This document shows, one piece after another, positions 8,255 to 18,115 of a stretch of DNA of 64,000 nucleotides. This DNA comes from Nocardia blacklockiae. Its GTDB lineage: Bacteria; Actinomycetota; Actinomycetes; Mycobacteriales; Mycobacteriaceae. The position numbers were made by a program, and so were the translations under genes. The DNA is taken from assembly GCF_015477355.1 (NCBI RefSeq), contig NZ_JADLRJ010000013.1, positions 1-64,000 of the forward strand, read 5' to 3'. Position 1 is the first letter of the stretch, and every line of letters starts with the position of its first letter. The notes beneath the pieces were generated by a model, which was given only the letters and a program-made list of their open reading frames with translations, searched no databases and was not told where the DNA came from.

Positions 8255-10072
8255 ATGGCCTTCTCCGTCCAGATGCCAGCGCTTGGTGAGAGCGTCACCG
8301 AAGGCACCGTGACCAGGTGGCTGAAGCAGGAAGGAGACACGGTCGAGGTCGACGAGCCCCTGCTCGAAGTGTCCACCGACAAGGTCGACACCGAAATCCC
8401 GTCGCCGGCCGCCGGCGTGCTGACCAAGATCGTGGCCAAGGAAGACGACGTCGTCGAGGTCGGCGGCGAGCTCGGCGTGATCGGCGATGCCGGTGAGGCC
8501 GCAGCCTCCGAGCCCGCCCCTGCCCCCGAAGCCGCCGCCCCGGCGCAGCAGCCCGCGCCCGCCGCCGAGCCGGCCCCGGCCCAGCAGCCGGCGCCCGCCC
8601 CGCAGCCCGCCGCCCAGTCGTCCGCACCGGCCGCGTCCGACGGCACCCCGGTGAAGATGCCCGAACTCGGCGAATCGGTCACCGAGGGCACCGTGACGCG
8701 CTGGCTCAAGCAGGTCGGCGATCAGGTCGAGGTCGACGAGCCGCTGCTCGAGGTCTCCACCGACAAGGTCGACACCGAGATCCCGTCGCCGGTGGCCGGC
8801 ACGCTGCTGGAGATCAGCGCGAACGAGGACGACGTCGTCGCCGTCGGCGGTCAGCTCGGCGTGATCGGCAGCGGTTCCCCCGCCGCGCAGCAGGCGCCCG
8901 CCCCGGCTCCGCAGCCCGCTCCCGAGCCCGAACCGCAGCCGGCCCCCGCGCCCGCCGCCCCGGCTCCCCAGCCCGCGCCGGCCCCGCAGCCCGCACAGCA
9001 GCAGGCCCCCGCGCAGCAGGCTCCCGCCCCGCAGCAGGCCCCGGCGCAGCAGGCCCCCGCGCAGCAGCCCGCACCTGCCCGCACCGCCCCGGCTCCCGCC
9101 ACGTCCGGCAACGGCGAGGCCCCGTACGTGACTCCGCTGGTCCGCAAGCTGGCCGCCGAGAACAACGTCGACCTCGCGTCGGTCAAGGGTTCGGGCGTGG
9201 GCGGTCGCATCCGCAAGCAGGACGTGCTCGCCGCCGCCGAGGGCCAGAAGGCTCCCGCCGCACCGCAACCCGCCGCGGCCGCGCCGGCCCCGGCGCCCCA
9301 GCAGACCGCCGCCCCCGCGGCGCAGGCCGGCGTCCGCCCGCAACTGCAGGCGCTGCGCGGCACGGTCCAGAAGGCCAGCCGCATCCGCCAGATCACCGCG
9401 GTCAAGACCCGCGAATCGCTGCAGACCACGGCGCAGCTGACGCAGACCCACGAGGCCGACGTCACCCGGATCGCCGCCCTGCGCGCGCGGGCCAAGGACG
9501 CGTTCAAGGAGCGCGAGGGCGTCAACCTGACGTTCCTGCCGTTCTTCGCCAAGGCCGCGGTCGAGGCGCTGGGCGTGCACCCGAACGTCAACGCCTCCTA
9601 CAACGAGGACACCAAGGAGATCACCTACCACTCGGCCGTGCACCTGGGCATCGCGGTGGACACCGAGCAGGGCCTGCTCTCCCCGGTCATCCACAACGCC
9701 AGCGACCTGTCGCTGGCCGGTCTGGCCCGCGCCATCGCCGACATCGCCAACCGCGCCCGCACCGGTGGCCTGAAGCCGGACGAGCTGGCCGGCGGCACCT
9801 TCACGATCACCAACATCGGCAGCCAGGGCGCGCTGTTCGACACCCCGATCCTGGTCCCGCCGCAGTCGGCGATGCTGGGCACGGGCGCGATCGTCAAGCG
9901 GCCGGTCGCGATCTCCGACAACGGCAACGAGTTCATCGGCATCCGCTCGATGTGCTACCTGCCGCTGACCTACGATCACCGGCTGATCGACGGCGCCGAC
10001 GCGGGCCGCTTCCTCACCACCATCAAGCACCGGCTCGAGGAGGCCGCGTTCGAGGCCGATCTGGGCCTGTAA
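8255..10072 (+). CDS. dlaT: Dihydrolipoamide acyltransferase (E2) of 2-oxoacid dehydrogenase complex
   Basis: A 605-residue E2 component with two N-terminal lipoyl domains (lipoyl lysines Lys43 and Lys171 in [11 protein letters not shown]), Ala/Pro/Gln-rich linkers at ~80-125 and ~205-285, a peripheral subunit-binding domain ([18 protein letters not shown], ~290-325) and the catalytic domain with [13 protein letters not shown] (His575, Asp579). In mycobacteria the equivalent protein (Rv2215) serves pyruvate dehydrogenase and the peroxynitrite reductase system. lipB and lipA downstream make its cofactor, so the cluster is functionally coherent. AGAGGAG precedes the ATG. Confidence 0.95.
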   Translation: MAFSVQMPALGESVTEGTVTRWLKQEGDTVEVDEPLLEVSTDKVDTEIPSPAAGVLTKIVAKEDDVVEVGGELGVIGDAGEAAASEPAPAPEAAAPAQQPAPAAEPAPAQQPAPAPQPAAQSSAPAASDGTPVKMPELGESVTEGTVTRWLKQVGDQVEVDEPLLEVSTDKVDTEIPSPVAGTLLEISANEDDVVAVGGQLGVIGSGSPAAQQAPAPAPQPAPEPEPQPAPAPAAPAPQPAPAPQPAQQQAPAQQAPAPQQAPAQQAPAQQPAPARTAPAPATSGNGEAPYVTPLVRKLAAENNVDLASVKGSGVGGRIRKQDVLAAAEGQKAPAAPQPAAAAPAPAPQQTAAPAAQAGVRPQLQALRGTVQKASRIRQITAVKTRESLQTTAQLTQTHEADVTRIAALRARAKDAFKEREGVNLTFLPFFAKAAVEALGVHPNVNASYNEDTKEITYHSAVHLGIAVDTEQGLLSPVIHNASDLSLAGLARAIADIANRARTGGLKPDELAGGTFTITNIGSQGALFDTPILVPPQSAMLGTGAIVKRPVAISDNGNEFIGIRSMCYLPLTYDHRLIDGADAGRFLTTIKHRLEEAAFEADLGL

Positions 10073-10091
10073 CAGGAGAACCCGTTACCGC

Positions 10092-10994
10092 ATGAAGGTT
10101 GTGATCGCCGGCTCGTCCGGTCTGATCGGGACGGCGCTCGTGGCGGCCCTGCGGCGCGACGGGCACGAGGTGGCCCGCCTGGTGCGCCGTCCCGCCGCCG
10201 CCCGCGACGAGTTCTCCTGGGATCCCGTCCGCGCGCAACTCCCGCAGCCGGCGCTGCGGGGCGCGGACGCGGTGGTCAACCTGTGCGGCGCCGGTCTCGG
10301 GTCGCGGCGCTGGAACGGCGGTTTCAAGCAGGAACTGCGCGACAGCCGCCTCACTCCCACCGATGTGCTCGCCGAGGCGGTCGCCGCCGCGGGTGTGCCG
10401 ACGCTGGTCAACGCCAGCGGCGCGCACTACTACGGCGGCGACGCCGGCGACCGGGTGCGGACCGAATCCGACCCGGCCGGAACGGGTTTCCTCGCAACGC
10501 TGTGCCGCGACTGGGAGGCCGCCACCCGACCGGCGGCCGAGGCGGGCGCCCGGGTGGTGCTGTTGCGCAGCGCCGTGGTGCTCGCGCGCCACGGCGGCCT
10601 GCTCGGCATGCTGCAGCCGCTGTACTCGCTGGGCCTGGGCGGGCGGCTGGGCAGCGGCCGCCAGTACCTGCCGTGGATCTCACTCGACGACGAGATCGGC
10701 GGCATCGCCTTCGCCCTCACCCACGACACCGTGTCCGGCCCGGTGAACATGACCGGCCCGGCCCCGGTCACCAACGCCGAATTCAACCGCGCCCTCGCCC
10801 GCGCCATGCATCGCCCCGCGCCGCTGGTGGTCCCGGCCGCCGCCCTGCGCCTGCTGGTGGGCGAGCTCGCGCAGGAGGCGATCCTGCACGGCCCGCGCGC
10901 CATCCCGACCGTGCTCGAGGAAGCCGGATACACCTTCCAGCACAACACGATCGGTCAGGCGCTGGCCGCGGTCGTGGGCCGCGGCGATGCCTGA
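10092..10994 (+). CDS. TIGR01777 family NAD-dependent epimerase/SDR-like protein
   Basis: A 300-residue extended SDR protein. The nucleotide-binding motif is VVIAGSSGLIGTALVAAL (~3-20), then ADAVVNLCGAGLG, NASGAHYYGG near the active-site tyrosine, and a C-terminal DUF1731-like part (HGPRAIPTVLEEAGYTFQ). This matches the YfcH/Rv2216 group, whose substrate is unknown. It begins 19 bp after dlaT and overlaps the next gene by 8 bp, so it is probably part of the dlaT-lip operon. Confidence 0.9.
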   Translation: MKVVIAGSSGLIGTALVAALRRDGHEVARLVRRPAAARDEFSWDPVRAQLPQPALRGADAVVNLCGAGLGSRRWNGGFKQELRDSRLTPTDVLAEAVAAAGVPTLVNASGAHYYGGDAGDRVRTESDPAGTGFLATLCRDWEAATRPAAEAGARVVLLRSAVVLARHGGLLGMLQPLYSLGLGGRLGSGRQYLPWISLDDEIGGIAFALTHDTVSGPVNMTGPAPVTNAEFNRALARAMHRPAPLVVPAAALRLLVGELAQEAILHGPRAIPTVLEEAGYTFQHNTIGQALAAVVGRGDA

Positions 10995-11529
10995 CCGCGA
11001 CGTGCTCGTCCGGGACGCGCGCCCCGACGACCTGCCGGAGATCCTGGTCATCCACAACGACGCCATCACCGCGACGACGGCGATCTGGGACACCGAGACC
11101 GTGGAACTCGAGGAGCGGCAGGCCTGGCTGCGGGACCGGCGGGCCGCGGGATACCCCGTCCTGGTCGCCGAGATCGACGGCGCGGTCGCGGGTTACGCCA
11201 GTTACGCGCAGTGGCGGCCGAAATCGGGATATCGGCAGAGTGTGGAGAACTCGGTGTACGTCGCCGAGGGCTACCGCCGCCGCGGTGTCGCCACCGCGTT
11301 GCTGGCGGAGTTGCTGGACCGTGCCGGGCGGTCGGGATCCGTGCACGCGGTCATCGCCGCGATCGAGTCGGCCAACACCACCTCCATCAAGCTCCACGAG
11401 AGGTTCGGGTTCCGGATCGTGGGCGAATTGCCCGAGGTGGGACAGAAATTCGGGCGCTGGCTCGATTTGACCTTGATGCAGCTGACCCTGCCGACACAGC
11501 CCCCTGGACCCGCGACCGAAATCCGGTAA
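10987..11529 (+). CDS. GNAT acetyltransferase of the phosphinothricin acetyltransferase type
   Basis: A 180-residue protein close to the PAT/YwnH group: VRDARPDDLPEILVIHNDAI at the start, WDTETVELEERQAWL, then VYVAEGYRRRGVATALLAEL as the acetyl-CoA loop, and ESANTTSIKLHERFGF. Family members acetylate amino-acid analogues such as phosphinothricin, methionine sulfoximine or oxidised methionine. The ATG overlaps the end of the SDR gene, and lipB follows 21 bp later. From memory M. tuberculosis lacks a gene here, so this is a local addition to the operon. Confidence 0.88.
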   Translation: MPDRDVLVRDARPDDLPEILVIHNDAITATTAIWDTETVELEERQAWLRDRRAAGYPVLVAEIDGAVAGYASYAQWRPKSGYRQSVENSVYVAEGYRRRGVATALLAELLDRAGRSGSVHAVIAAIESANTTSIKLHERFGFRIVGELPEVGQKFGRWLDLTLMQLTLPTQPPGPATEIR

Positions 11530-11550
11530 CGATGGCGTAACCTCGCTCTG

Positions 11551-12375
11551 GTGAGCGAGCCTGCCAGCGCACCTTCCCGGGGCGAGCCTACGAGCGAGAC
11601 CGACGCCGCCCTCCCGGCCCCGACCGCCCTGCACGGCCGTCGCACGGCTCGATCCGCCCGTTACGACGAGACCGCCGTGCTCGTCGAGAATCTGGGCCTC
11701 ATCGACTATCACAGCGCGTGGGACATCCAGCGCGGCATCGCCGACGAGCGCGCCGAGGGCCGCGGGCAGGACCGGCTGCTGCTGCTCGAACACCCCTCGG
11801 TGTTCACCGCCGGCCGCCGCACCGAACCGGCCGAACTGCCGCTGGACGGCAGCCCGGTGGTCCAGGTCGACCGCGGCGGCAAGATCACCTGGCACGGCCC
11901 CGGGCAATTGGTCGGCTACCCGATCGTGCGGCTGGCCGAGCCGCTCGACGTCGTCGACTACGTGCACCGCCTGGAAGAAGCGCTCATCACCGTGTGCCTC
12001 GGATTCGGGGTCGGCTGCGGCCGGGTGCCGGGCCGCTCCGGCGTCTGGGTGCCCGCGGATGCCGTACGGCCCGAACGGAAGATCGCGGCGATCGGCGTGC
12101 GGGTGCAACGCGGCGTCGCCCTGCACGGCGTGGCGCTGAACTGCAATTCCGCCCTCGACGGCTTCGAGACGATCGTGCCCTGCGGCATCGCCGACGCCGG
12201 GGTCACCACCCTGAGCCGGGAGCTGGACCGCGAGGTCACTGTCGGCGAGGTGCTCGGCCCCGTCGCCGAGGCGATCGTGGCGGCCCTGGACGGCACGCTG
12301 CCCGTCGCCGAGCACGCTGTTGCCCGGGTCACACCCCTGGGCGACGCCGCCGGAGCACCCGCCGAGGCCGAATGA
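11551..12375 (+). CDS. lipB: Lipoyl(octanoyl) transferase
   Basis: Transfers octanoyl groups from acyl carrier protein to apo-lipoyl domains. The protein (274 residues from GTG at 11551) carries the LipB motif [20 protein letters not shown], the catalytic Lys177 in KIAAIGVR and Cys211 in [12 protein letters not shown]. It is about 40 residues longer than usual because of a low-complexity N-terminal leader (~1-45) before ENLGLIDY; a later start is possible but no better ribosome binding site is seen. It sits between the PAT-like gene and lipA with 21-bp gaps on both sides. Confidence 0.95.
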   Translation: MSEPASAPSRGEPTSETDAALPAPTALHGRRTARSARYDETAVLVENLGLIDYHSAWDIQRGIADERAEGRGQDRLLLLEHPSVFTAGRRTEPAELPLDGSPVVQVDRGGKITWHGPGQLVGYPIVRLAEPLDVVDYVHRLEEALITVCLGFGVGCGRVPGRSGVWVPADAVRPERKIAAIGVRVQRGVALHGVALNCNSALDGFETIVPCGIADAGVTTLSRELDREVTVGEVLGPVAEAIVAALDGTLPVAEHAVARVTPLGDAAGAPAEAE

Positions 12376-12396
12376 TCACGGCGTAGCATCGGTGCA

Positions 12397-13452
12397 GTGA
12401 CCTCCGTCGACACCCCGACATCGAACAGCGCGGCACCACACGCGGCCGCAGCTCCCAACGGCCGCAAGCTGCTTCGCATCGAAGCGCGCAACGCCGAGAC
12501 GCCGATCGAGCGCAAACCGTCGTGGATCCGCACCCGCGCCACCATGGGCCCGGAGTACTCCGAACTCAAGGGCCTGGTGAAACGCGAAGGGCTGCACACG
12601 GTCTGCGAGGAGGCGGGCTGTCCGAACATCTTCGAATGCTGGGAAGACCGCGAGGCCACCTTCCTCATCGGCGGCGAGCAGTGCACCCGCCGCTGCGATT
12701 TCTGCCAGATCGACACCGGCAAGCCCGCCGCCCTGGACCGCGACGAGCCCCGCCGGGTCGCCGAGAGCGTCGCGTCGATGGGCCTGCGCTACTCGACGGT
12801 CACCGGCGTCGCGCGCGACGACCTGGAGGACGGCGGCGCCTGGCTCTACGCGGAGACGGTGCGCGCCATCAAGCGGCTCAACCCGCACACCGGCGTGGAA
12901 CTGCTGATCCCCGACTTCAACGCGGTCCCCGAGCAGCTGGCCGAGGTCTTCGCTGCCCGGCCGGAGGTGCTGGCGCACAACGTGGAGACGGTGCCGCGGA
13001 TCTTCAAGCGCATCCGCCCGGCCTTCCGCTACGAGCGGTCGCTGCAGGTCATCACCGCGGCCCGCGAGGCGGGGCTGGTCACCAAGTCGAACCTGATCCT
13101 CGGCATGGGCGAGACGCCCGAGGAGGTCACGCAGGCGATGCGCGACCTGCACGAGGCCGGCTGCGACATCCTCACCATCACCCAGTACCTGCGGCCCTCG
13201 CCGCGGCACCACCCGGTGGACCGCTGGGTCAAGCCGGAGGAGTTCGTCGAGCACTCCCGCGTCGCCGAGGAACTCGGCTTCGCCGGTGTCATGGCCGGCC
13301 CACTGGTCCGCTCCTCCTATCGCGCCGGCCGCCTGTACGCCCAGGCCATGAAGCGCCACGGTCGCGAGCTACCCGCGGAAATGGCCCACCTCGCCGACGA
13401 GAGCACCGCCGCCCAGGAAGCCACCTCGGCCCTCGCCCGCTTCGGTTCCTGA
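12397..13452 (+). CDS. lipA: Lipoyl synthase
   Basis: A 351-residue radical SAM enzyme that inserts two sulfurs into protein-bound octanoyl chains. Both iron-sulfur cluster motifs are intact: [12 protein letters not shown] (Cys70, Cys75, Cys81) for the auxiliary cluster and CTRRCDFC (Cys96, Cys100, Cys103) for the SAM cluster. GTG start 21 bp after lipB. It completes the pathway that supplies lipoyl groups to the E2 protein encoded at the head of the operon. Confidence 0.97.
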   Translation: MTSVDTPTSNSAAPHAAAAPNGRKLLRIEARNAETPIERKPSWIRTRATMGPEYSELKGLVKREGLHTVCEEAGCPNIFECWEDREATFLIGGEQCTRRCDFCQIDTGKPAALDRDEPRRVAESVASMGLRYSTVTGVARDDLEDGGAWLYAETVRAIKRLNPHTGVELLIPDFNAVPEQLAEVFAARPEVLAHNVETVPRIFKRIRPAFRYERSLQVITAAREAGLVTKSNLILGMGETPEEVTQAMRDLHEAGCDILTITQYLRPSPRHHPVDRWVKPEEFVEHSRVAEELGFAGVMAGPLVRSSYRAGRLYAQAMKRHGRELPAEMAHLADESTAAQEATSALARFGS

Positions 13453-13560
13453 ACCACCCGCCCGGCCTGTCCCGGGATCCGACGAATCGCTGACAGGCCG
13501 TGGTCTTCGGTGGGAAGCTCGGGTTGACCGCAGGTGTCTACTCCGGGAGCGAGGACACGC

Positions 13561-15759
13561 ATGGCCGAGAGGGCGAGCACATCGGCAGGCGCCAACGGTA
13601 CGACGATCGCGGCGGACCGCCCCGACGCGATCCGCAACGTGGCGCTGGTGGGCCAGAGCGGATCGGGCAAGACCACGGTGGTGGAGGCCCTCGCGGTCGC
13701 CACCGGCGCGGTCACCCGGGCCGGGCGGGTCGAGGACGGCACCTGTGTCTCCGACTACGACGACATCGAGCAGCGACAACACCGCTCCGTCCAGCTGTCG
13801 GTGGTGCCGATCGCCTGGTCGGGGATCAAGATAAACCTGCTGGACACACCCGGATACGCCGATTTCGTGGGTGAGCTGAGGGCCGGTCTGCGCGCCGCGG
13901 ACGCGGCCCTTTTCGTCGTCTCGGCCGCGGCGGGGGCGGCGGGGGTGGGCGGCCAGACCATGGCGCTGTGGGAGGAGTGCGCGAGCGTCGGCATGCCGCG
14001 CGCGCTGGTGATCACCCACCTCGACGCCGCCCGCGCCGACTTCGACGAGATCACCCGCACCTGCCGCGACCTGCTCGGCGACGGTGCAGCGGAAAGCATG
14101 CTGCCGCTGCACCTTCCGGTCTACGGGCCGAAGGGACCCGACGGGCACCGCCCGGTGACCGGTCTGATCGATCTGCTCACCAGGCAGGTCTTCGACTACT
14201 CGGCGGGCGCGCACACCCGGGCCGAGGCCACGCCCGAGCAGGCGGCGCTGCTCGACGAGGCGCGCGGCCGGCTCATCGAGGGCATCATCGCCGAGAGCGA
14301 GGACGAAACCCTCATGGACCGCTACCTGGAGGGCGCGGAGATCGACCTCGCCACCCTGGTGACCGATCTGGAACGAGCCGTCGCCCGCGGCACCTTCCAC
14401 CCCGTCCTGATCGCCGCGCCGCCGCCGGACGGCGGTCGCGAGGGCCTGGGCATGGTGGAGATCCTGGAGCTGATCACCCGCGGATTCCCCACGCCCGCAG
14501 AGCATTCCGTGTCGGCCTCGGGTCTGGACGGCAGCCGGGTGCGGCCGCTGGCCTGCGACCCGGACGGCCCGCTGGCGGCGGAGGTGATCCGCACCGCGTC
14601 GGATCCCTATGTCGGGCGGCTGTCGCTGGTGCGGGTGTTCTCGGGGACGCTGCACGCCGACGACACCGTGCACGTCTGCGGCCACGGACCGGTCGAGGAG
14701 CGCAACCACGACGTCGACGAGCGGGTGGGCGCGGTCTCGACGCCGTTCGGCAAGCAGCAGCGCCCGCTCGGACAGGCCATCGCGGGCGATATCGCCTGTG
14801 TCAGCAAGCTCGGCCACGCCGAGACCGGAGATACCTTGTCCGCCAAGGATTCTCCGCTACTGATCGCGCCGTGGCCGATCCCGGAGCCGCTGCTGCCCGT
14901 GGCCATCCGCGCGCACGGCAAGGCCGACGAGGACAAGCTGTCGCAGAGTCTGGCGCGCCTGGTCGCCGAGGATCCGTCGGTGCGGCTGGAACAGAACGGG
15001 CAGACTCACCAGCTGGTGCTGTGGTGCCTGGGCGAGGCGCATCGCGATGTCGCGCTGGAGCGGCTGCGGTCCCGGTTCGGCGTGCGGGTCGACACCGTCG
15101 AGCACCGCGTCGCGCTGCGAGAGACGTTCGCCACCACCGCTTCCGGGCGCGGACGGCATGTGAAGCAGTCCGGCGGCCACGGCCAGTACGCCATCTGCGA
15201 GATCGAGGTGGCGCCGCTGCCGGAGGGGTCGGGCATCGAGTTCGTCGACAAGGTGGTGGGCGGAGTCGTTCCGCGCCAGTTCATTCCGTCGGTGGAGAAG
15301 GGCGTGCGGGCGCAGGCCGCGCGCGGCGTGGCCGCCGGATACCCGCTAGTGGACGTGCGGGTCACGCTTTTCGACGGCAAGGCGCACTCGGTGGACTCCT
15401 CCGACGCCGCCTTCCAGACCGCGGGCGCGCTGGCGCTGCGCGAGGCGGCGGCCGCCGCGCGCATCAGCCTGCTGGAGCCGATCGCCGAGGTCGGCGTCAC
15501 CGTGTCCGACGACTACGTGGGCGCGATCCTCAGCGACCTGTCCGGCCGGCGCGGCCGCGTGCTCGGCACCGAACCCACGACCGGCGCGCGCACCGTCGTC
15601 CGCGCCGAGGTGCCCGAACTCGAATTGAGCCGCTACGCCATCGAATTGCGCTCACTGGCGCACGGCGCGGCGCAGTTCACCCGCGCCTACGTCCGGCACG
15701 AGCCGATGCCCGCCCAGCGCGCCGACAGTATCCGCGCGCAGGCGGCGGCCCAGGTCTGA
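13561..15759 (+). CDS. Elongation factor G-like GTPase (EF-G2)
   Basis: A 732-residue translational GTPase with EF-G domain order. G1 is GQSGSGKT, G3 is DTPGYADF, and G4 reads THLD in place of NKxD, as in the divergent EF-G2/FusA2 group. A switch region (DDIEQRQHRS) is followed by the EF-G domain IV/V segments (GRGRHVKQSGGHGQY, SVEKGVRAQAARG). The ATG at 13561, with GAGCGAGG upstream, is preferred over GTG at 13534. Paralogues of this kind bind ribosomes but often lack translocase activity. It is monocistronic between lipA and a convergent STAS gene. Confidence 0.88.
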   Translation: MAERASTSAGANGTTIAADRPDAIRNVALVGQSGSGKTTVVEALAVATGAVTRAGRVEDGTCVSDYDDIEQRQHRSVQLSVVPIAWSGIKINLLDTPGYADFVGELRAGLRAADAALFVVSAAAGAAGVGGQTMALWEECASVGMPRALVITHLDAARADFDEITRTCRDLLGDGAAESMLPLHLPVYGPKGPDGHRPVTGLIDLLTRQVFDYSAGAHTRAEATPEQAALLDEARGRLIEGIIAESEDETLMDRYLEGAEIDLATLVTDLERAVARGTFHPVLIAAPPPDGGREGLGMVEILELITRGFPTPAEHSVSASGLDGSRVRPLACDPDGPLAAEVIRTASDPYVGRLSLVRVFSGTLHADDTVHVCGHGPVEERNHDVDERVGAVSTPFGKQQRPLGQAIAGDIACVSKLGHAETGDTLSAKDSPLLIAPWPIPEPLLPVAIRAHGKADEDKLSQSLARLVAEDPSVRLEQNGQTHQLVLWCLGEAHRDVALERLRSRFGVRVDTVEHRVALRETFATTASGRGRHVKQSGGHGQYAICEIEVAPLPEGSGIEFVDKVVGGVVPRQFIPSVEKGVRAQAARGVAAGYPLVDVRVTLFDGKAHSVDSSDAAFQTAGALALREAAAAARISLLEPIAEVGVTVSDDYVGAILSDLSGRRGRVLGTEPTTGARTVVRAEVPELELSRYAIELRSLAHGAAQFTRAYVRHEPMPAQRADSIRAQAAAQV

Positions 15760-15767
15760 CGACCGGC

Positions 15768-16202
15768 TCACTCGTGCCACGGGCTCGCCGCGGACGCGGC
15801 CGCCTCGACGTCGGGATGGATCGGCAGTAGCTCGGGCAGGTCGGCGGCGGCGACGATGCGCGCCACGATCGAGGCGGTGGAGACCAGGCGCAGTTCGACG
15901 CCGTGGCGGCGGCACCGGCTCGCCTCGCCCGCGAGCACGGCGAACGCGCGGCAGCTGAGGAAACCGACTTCCGTGAGGTCGACGACCAGCGGGCCGGGTG
16001 CCGTGACCACCGCCGAGGCGTCGCGCAGCATGCGCTTCCAGGCCGTCAGCGTGCACGCGTCCACTTCGCCGCGCGCGTGCACGACCAGCGCGCGGCCTCG
16101 ATATTCGGTGTGACCGGAGAGCTGGGAACCCGAATCGGCCGGAGAGCACAGAAGGTCGCCGGAGACCGGTCGATGGGTTGCGGTTGATGCGGTGGGGCTC
16201 AT
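15768..16202 (-). CDS. STAS domain protein, anti-sigma factor antagonist type
   Basis: A 144-residue protein with a STAS fold (~30-125): GRALVVHARGEVDACTLTAW, then VVDLTEVGFLSCRAFAVLAGE, where the Ser of FLSCRAF is the site phosphorylated in anti-sigma antagonists such as SpoIIAA/RsbV. A disordered N-terminal ~30 residues precede it. GGGAGG lies just before the ATG. It likely releases a sigma factor by binding a RsbW-like kinase, but no such gene is adjacent. Confidence 0.85.
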   Translation of the reverse strand: MSPTASTATHRPVSGDLLCSPADSGSQLSGHTEYRGRALVVHARGEVDACTLTAWKRMLRDASAVVTAPGPLVVDLTEVGFLSCRAFAVLAGEASRCRRHGVELRLVSTASIVARIVAAADLPELLPIHPDVEAAASAASPWHE

Positions 16203-16382
16203 AGCGCCCTCCCGAGAGTCGGCGCCGCTGCGCGCGGAAAATCGATCCGCCCTGCTGATCTGAAGGCAAACCCTTGGCTTAGGAGTAACCGGTACGCCGG
16301 TCGCCGAAACGTCGGGCCGCCGCGGGCGGCCGGTCGCGTCCCGCCGCCGAAGCGACCGGACATTCCCGATATCCTGGGGACC

Positions 16383-17126
16383 ATGGCAGCAGGTAAGGGC
16401 GGGAAGCCGTCCAAGGAAGCGAAGGCCGCGGCGAAGGCGGCGCGCAAGCAGGCGTCGAAGGAGCGGCGCCAGCAGCTCTGGCAGGCGTTCAACATGCAGC
16501 GCAAGGAAGACAAGCTGCTGCTGCCGCTGATGCTCGGCGCGTTCCTCGGTATCACCGTGGTGCTGTTCGTGATCGGCCTGTTCGTGCACCTGCAGTGGTT
16601 CTTCCTGCCGGTGGGCCTGCTGCTCGGCGCGCTGGTGGCGTTCATCGTCTTCGGGCGCCGGGTGCAGCGCAACGTGTACGCCAAGGCCGAGGGCCAGGCG
16701 GGCGCGGCGGCCTGGGTGCTGGACAACCTGCAGGGCAAGTGGCGCGTCACCCAGGGCGTCGCGGCCACGACTCAGCTCGACGCGGTGCATCGGGTGATCG
16801 GCCTGCCGGGTGTCATCCTGGTCGCCGAGGGCTCACCCTCGCGCCTGAAATCGCTGCTGGCGCAGGAGAAGAAGAAGACCGCCCGGCTCGTCGGCGACAC
16901 CCCGATCTACGACGTCGTCATCGGCAACGAGGAGGGGCAGGTCCCGCTGAAGGGCCTGCAGCGCTACCTCACCAAGCTCCCCCGCAACATCGACACCAAG
17001 CGCATGGACCTCATCGAGGGCCGCCTCTCGGCGCTCGCCACCCGCGGCGGCCCGGCCCTGCCCAAGGGCCCGCTCCCCGCCGGCGCCAAGATGCGCGGCA
17101 TGCAGCGCACTATTCGTCGCCGCTGA
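16383..17126 (+). CDS. DUF4191 membrane protein
   Basis: A 247-residue protein equivalent to mycobacterial Rv2219. A Lys/Ala-rich N-terminus (~1-40) precedes two membrane helices (~48-70, LMLGAFLGITVVLFVIGLF; ~75-95, FFLPVGLLLGALVAFIVFG). A cytosolic domain follows with the segments LDNLQGKWRVTQGVAA and VVIGNEEGQVPLKGLQRYL, and the tail is basic. The function is unknown. The position between lipA and glnA1 is conserved in mycobacteria. A strong hairpin terminator follows the stop by 15 bp. Confidence 0.88.
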   Translation: MAAGKGGKPSKEAKAAAKAARKQASKERRQQLWQAFNMQRKEDKLLLPLMLGAFLGITVVLFVIGLFVHLQWFFLPVGLLLGALVAFIVFGRRVQRNVYAKAEGQAGAAAWVLDNLQGKWRVTQGVAATTQLDAVHRVIGLPGVILVAEGSPSRLKSLLAQEKKKTARLVGDTPIYDVVIGNEEGQVPLKGLQRYLTKLPRNIDTKRMDLIEGRLSALATRGGPALPKGPLPAGAKMRGMQRTIRRR

Positions 17127-17140
17127 GAGTTCTCGCGTCA

Positions 17141-17171
17141 GGCCCGCGTCCGAAACTTCGGGACGCGGGCC
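17141..17171 (+). terminator. Hairpin terminator after DUF4191 gene
   Basis: GGCCCGCGTCC (17141-17151) pairs perfectly with GGACGCGGGCC (17161-17171) around a 9-base loop, 15 bp after the stop codon. There is only a short TT after the stem, as is common in actinobacterial terminators. Confidence 0.75.
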
Positions 17172-17206
17172 TTCGCATTGCACGCGCGGCTTCGTGTTGG
17201 GTCGGA

Positions 17207-17310
17207 AGCTTCGCCTTCGAGGCGCGGGCTGCGCCTTCGCTCTCAAGGCGCGGTCTGGGCCTTCGCTCTCGAGGCGCGGGCTGGGCCTTCGCCCTCGAGG
17301 CATGGGCTGC
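17207..17310. repeat. 26-bp tandem repeat, 4 copies
   Basis: Four consecutive 26-bp units close to GCCTTCGCTCTCGAGGCGCG-GGCTGG lie between the terminator of the DUF4191 gene and the RDD gene. The first unit is the most diverged. Open frames through it on both strands are repeat artefacts. Confidence 0.8.
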
Positions 17311-17363
17311 GCCGTCATCTCCGGAGAGGCACAAGCCCCTCCCACGCGGCGCGAACTCGGCGG

Positions 17364-17822
17364 CTAGCGGGCGCGAACCAAGGCCGTGCCGGTGGCGCGG
17401 TCGTGCATGCCGCGGCCGTCGGAGTCGGTGAAGAGGGCGGGCACCACGAAGATCAGCAGCACCTGCCGGGCGAGGGCGCGCACGAAACCGACCGGTGCCT
17501 CGGCATCCACTCGAATCACCCGCAGGCGCAGGAAGTACTGCCCCGGGGTGAACCCGAACAACGTCACCGTGACGACACCGATCACGAACCACACCAGCAG
17601 CGTGAGCGTGTTGATCGAGCCGCCGCGCGCGATGATCGCGGCGATCCCCATGGCGATGAACCAGTCCACGAACAGCGCGACGATCCGCCGCAGCAGCGAC
17701 ACCAGCGACCCGGCACCGTCTTTCGGCAGGCCCAGCAGTTCGCCCGGGTACTCGCCGGTGCTCGGCTGACCCGGGTCGGCCGCATTCGGTCCGGACAGCC
17801 AGGAACCGGTGATTCGCGCCAT
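17364..17822 (-). CDS. RDD family membrane protein
   Basis: A 152-residue protein like mycobacterial Rv2219A. After a polar N-terminus, the RDD domain starts with LLRRIVALFVDWFIAMG (the conserved R and D in the first membrane helix), continues with a second helix (LTLLVWFVIGVVTVTLFG), then TPGQYFLRLRVIRVD and a third hydrophobic segment (QVLLIFVVPALF). The function is unknown; RDD proteins have been linked to ion exchange. It faces glnA1 divergently across a 405-bp region. Confidence 0.88.
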   Translation of the reverse strand: MARITGSWLSGPNAADPGQPSTGEYPGELLGLPKDGAGSLVSLLRRIVALFVDWFIAMGIAAIIARGGSINTLTLLVWFVIGVVTVTLFGFTPGQYFLRLRVIRVDAEAPVGFVRALARQVLLIFVVPALFTDSDGRGMHDRATGTALVRAR

Positions 17823-18115
17823 GCCCCCAGCTTAGGCGGCGGGTTCGTGCCGCCCACGTCACACCCGGACCCCACTCTTCGCCGCCCTGGCACACGGCTA
17901 CTGCCGCGCGAATCCCGCCGGACCCGGTTGCGCGCCGGAAACTCTCCGCCGCCAACGCGTCACCGATCGTGGTTATTAACACATGTTTGCAGAGTCTTCA
18001 CGCACGCCGGAACACCGGTAGTGGCAGGATATGCGTGCTGGTCGGGCGACGATCGGCACCGAGCGCGGCCGCCGGCCGGACGGCGCGGTGCCGACACCTG
18101 CGCCCGGCGGTACGT

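Noticed and set aside
8246-10030. Long minus-strand frame opposite dlaT
   Set aside because: Shadow of the Ala/Pro-rich dlaT sequence; no motif or ribosome binding site.
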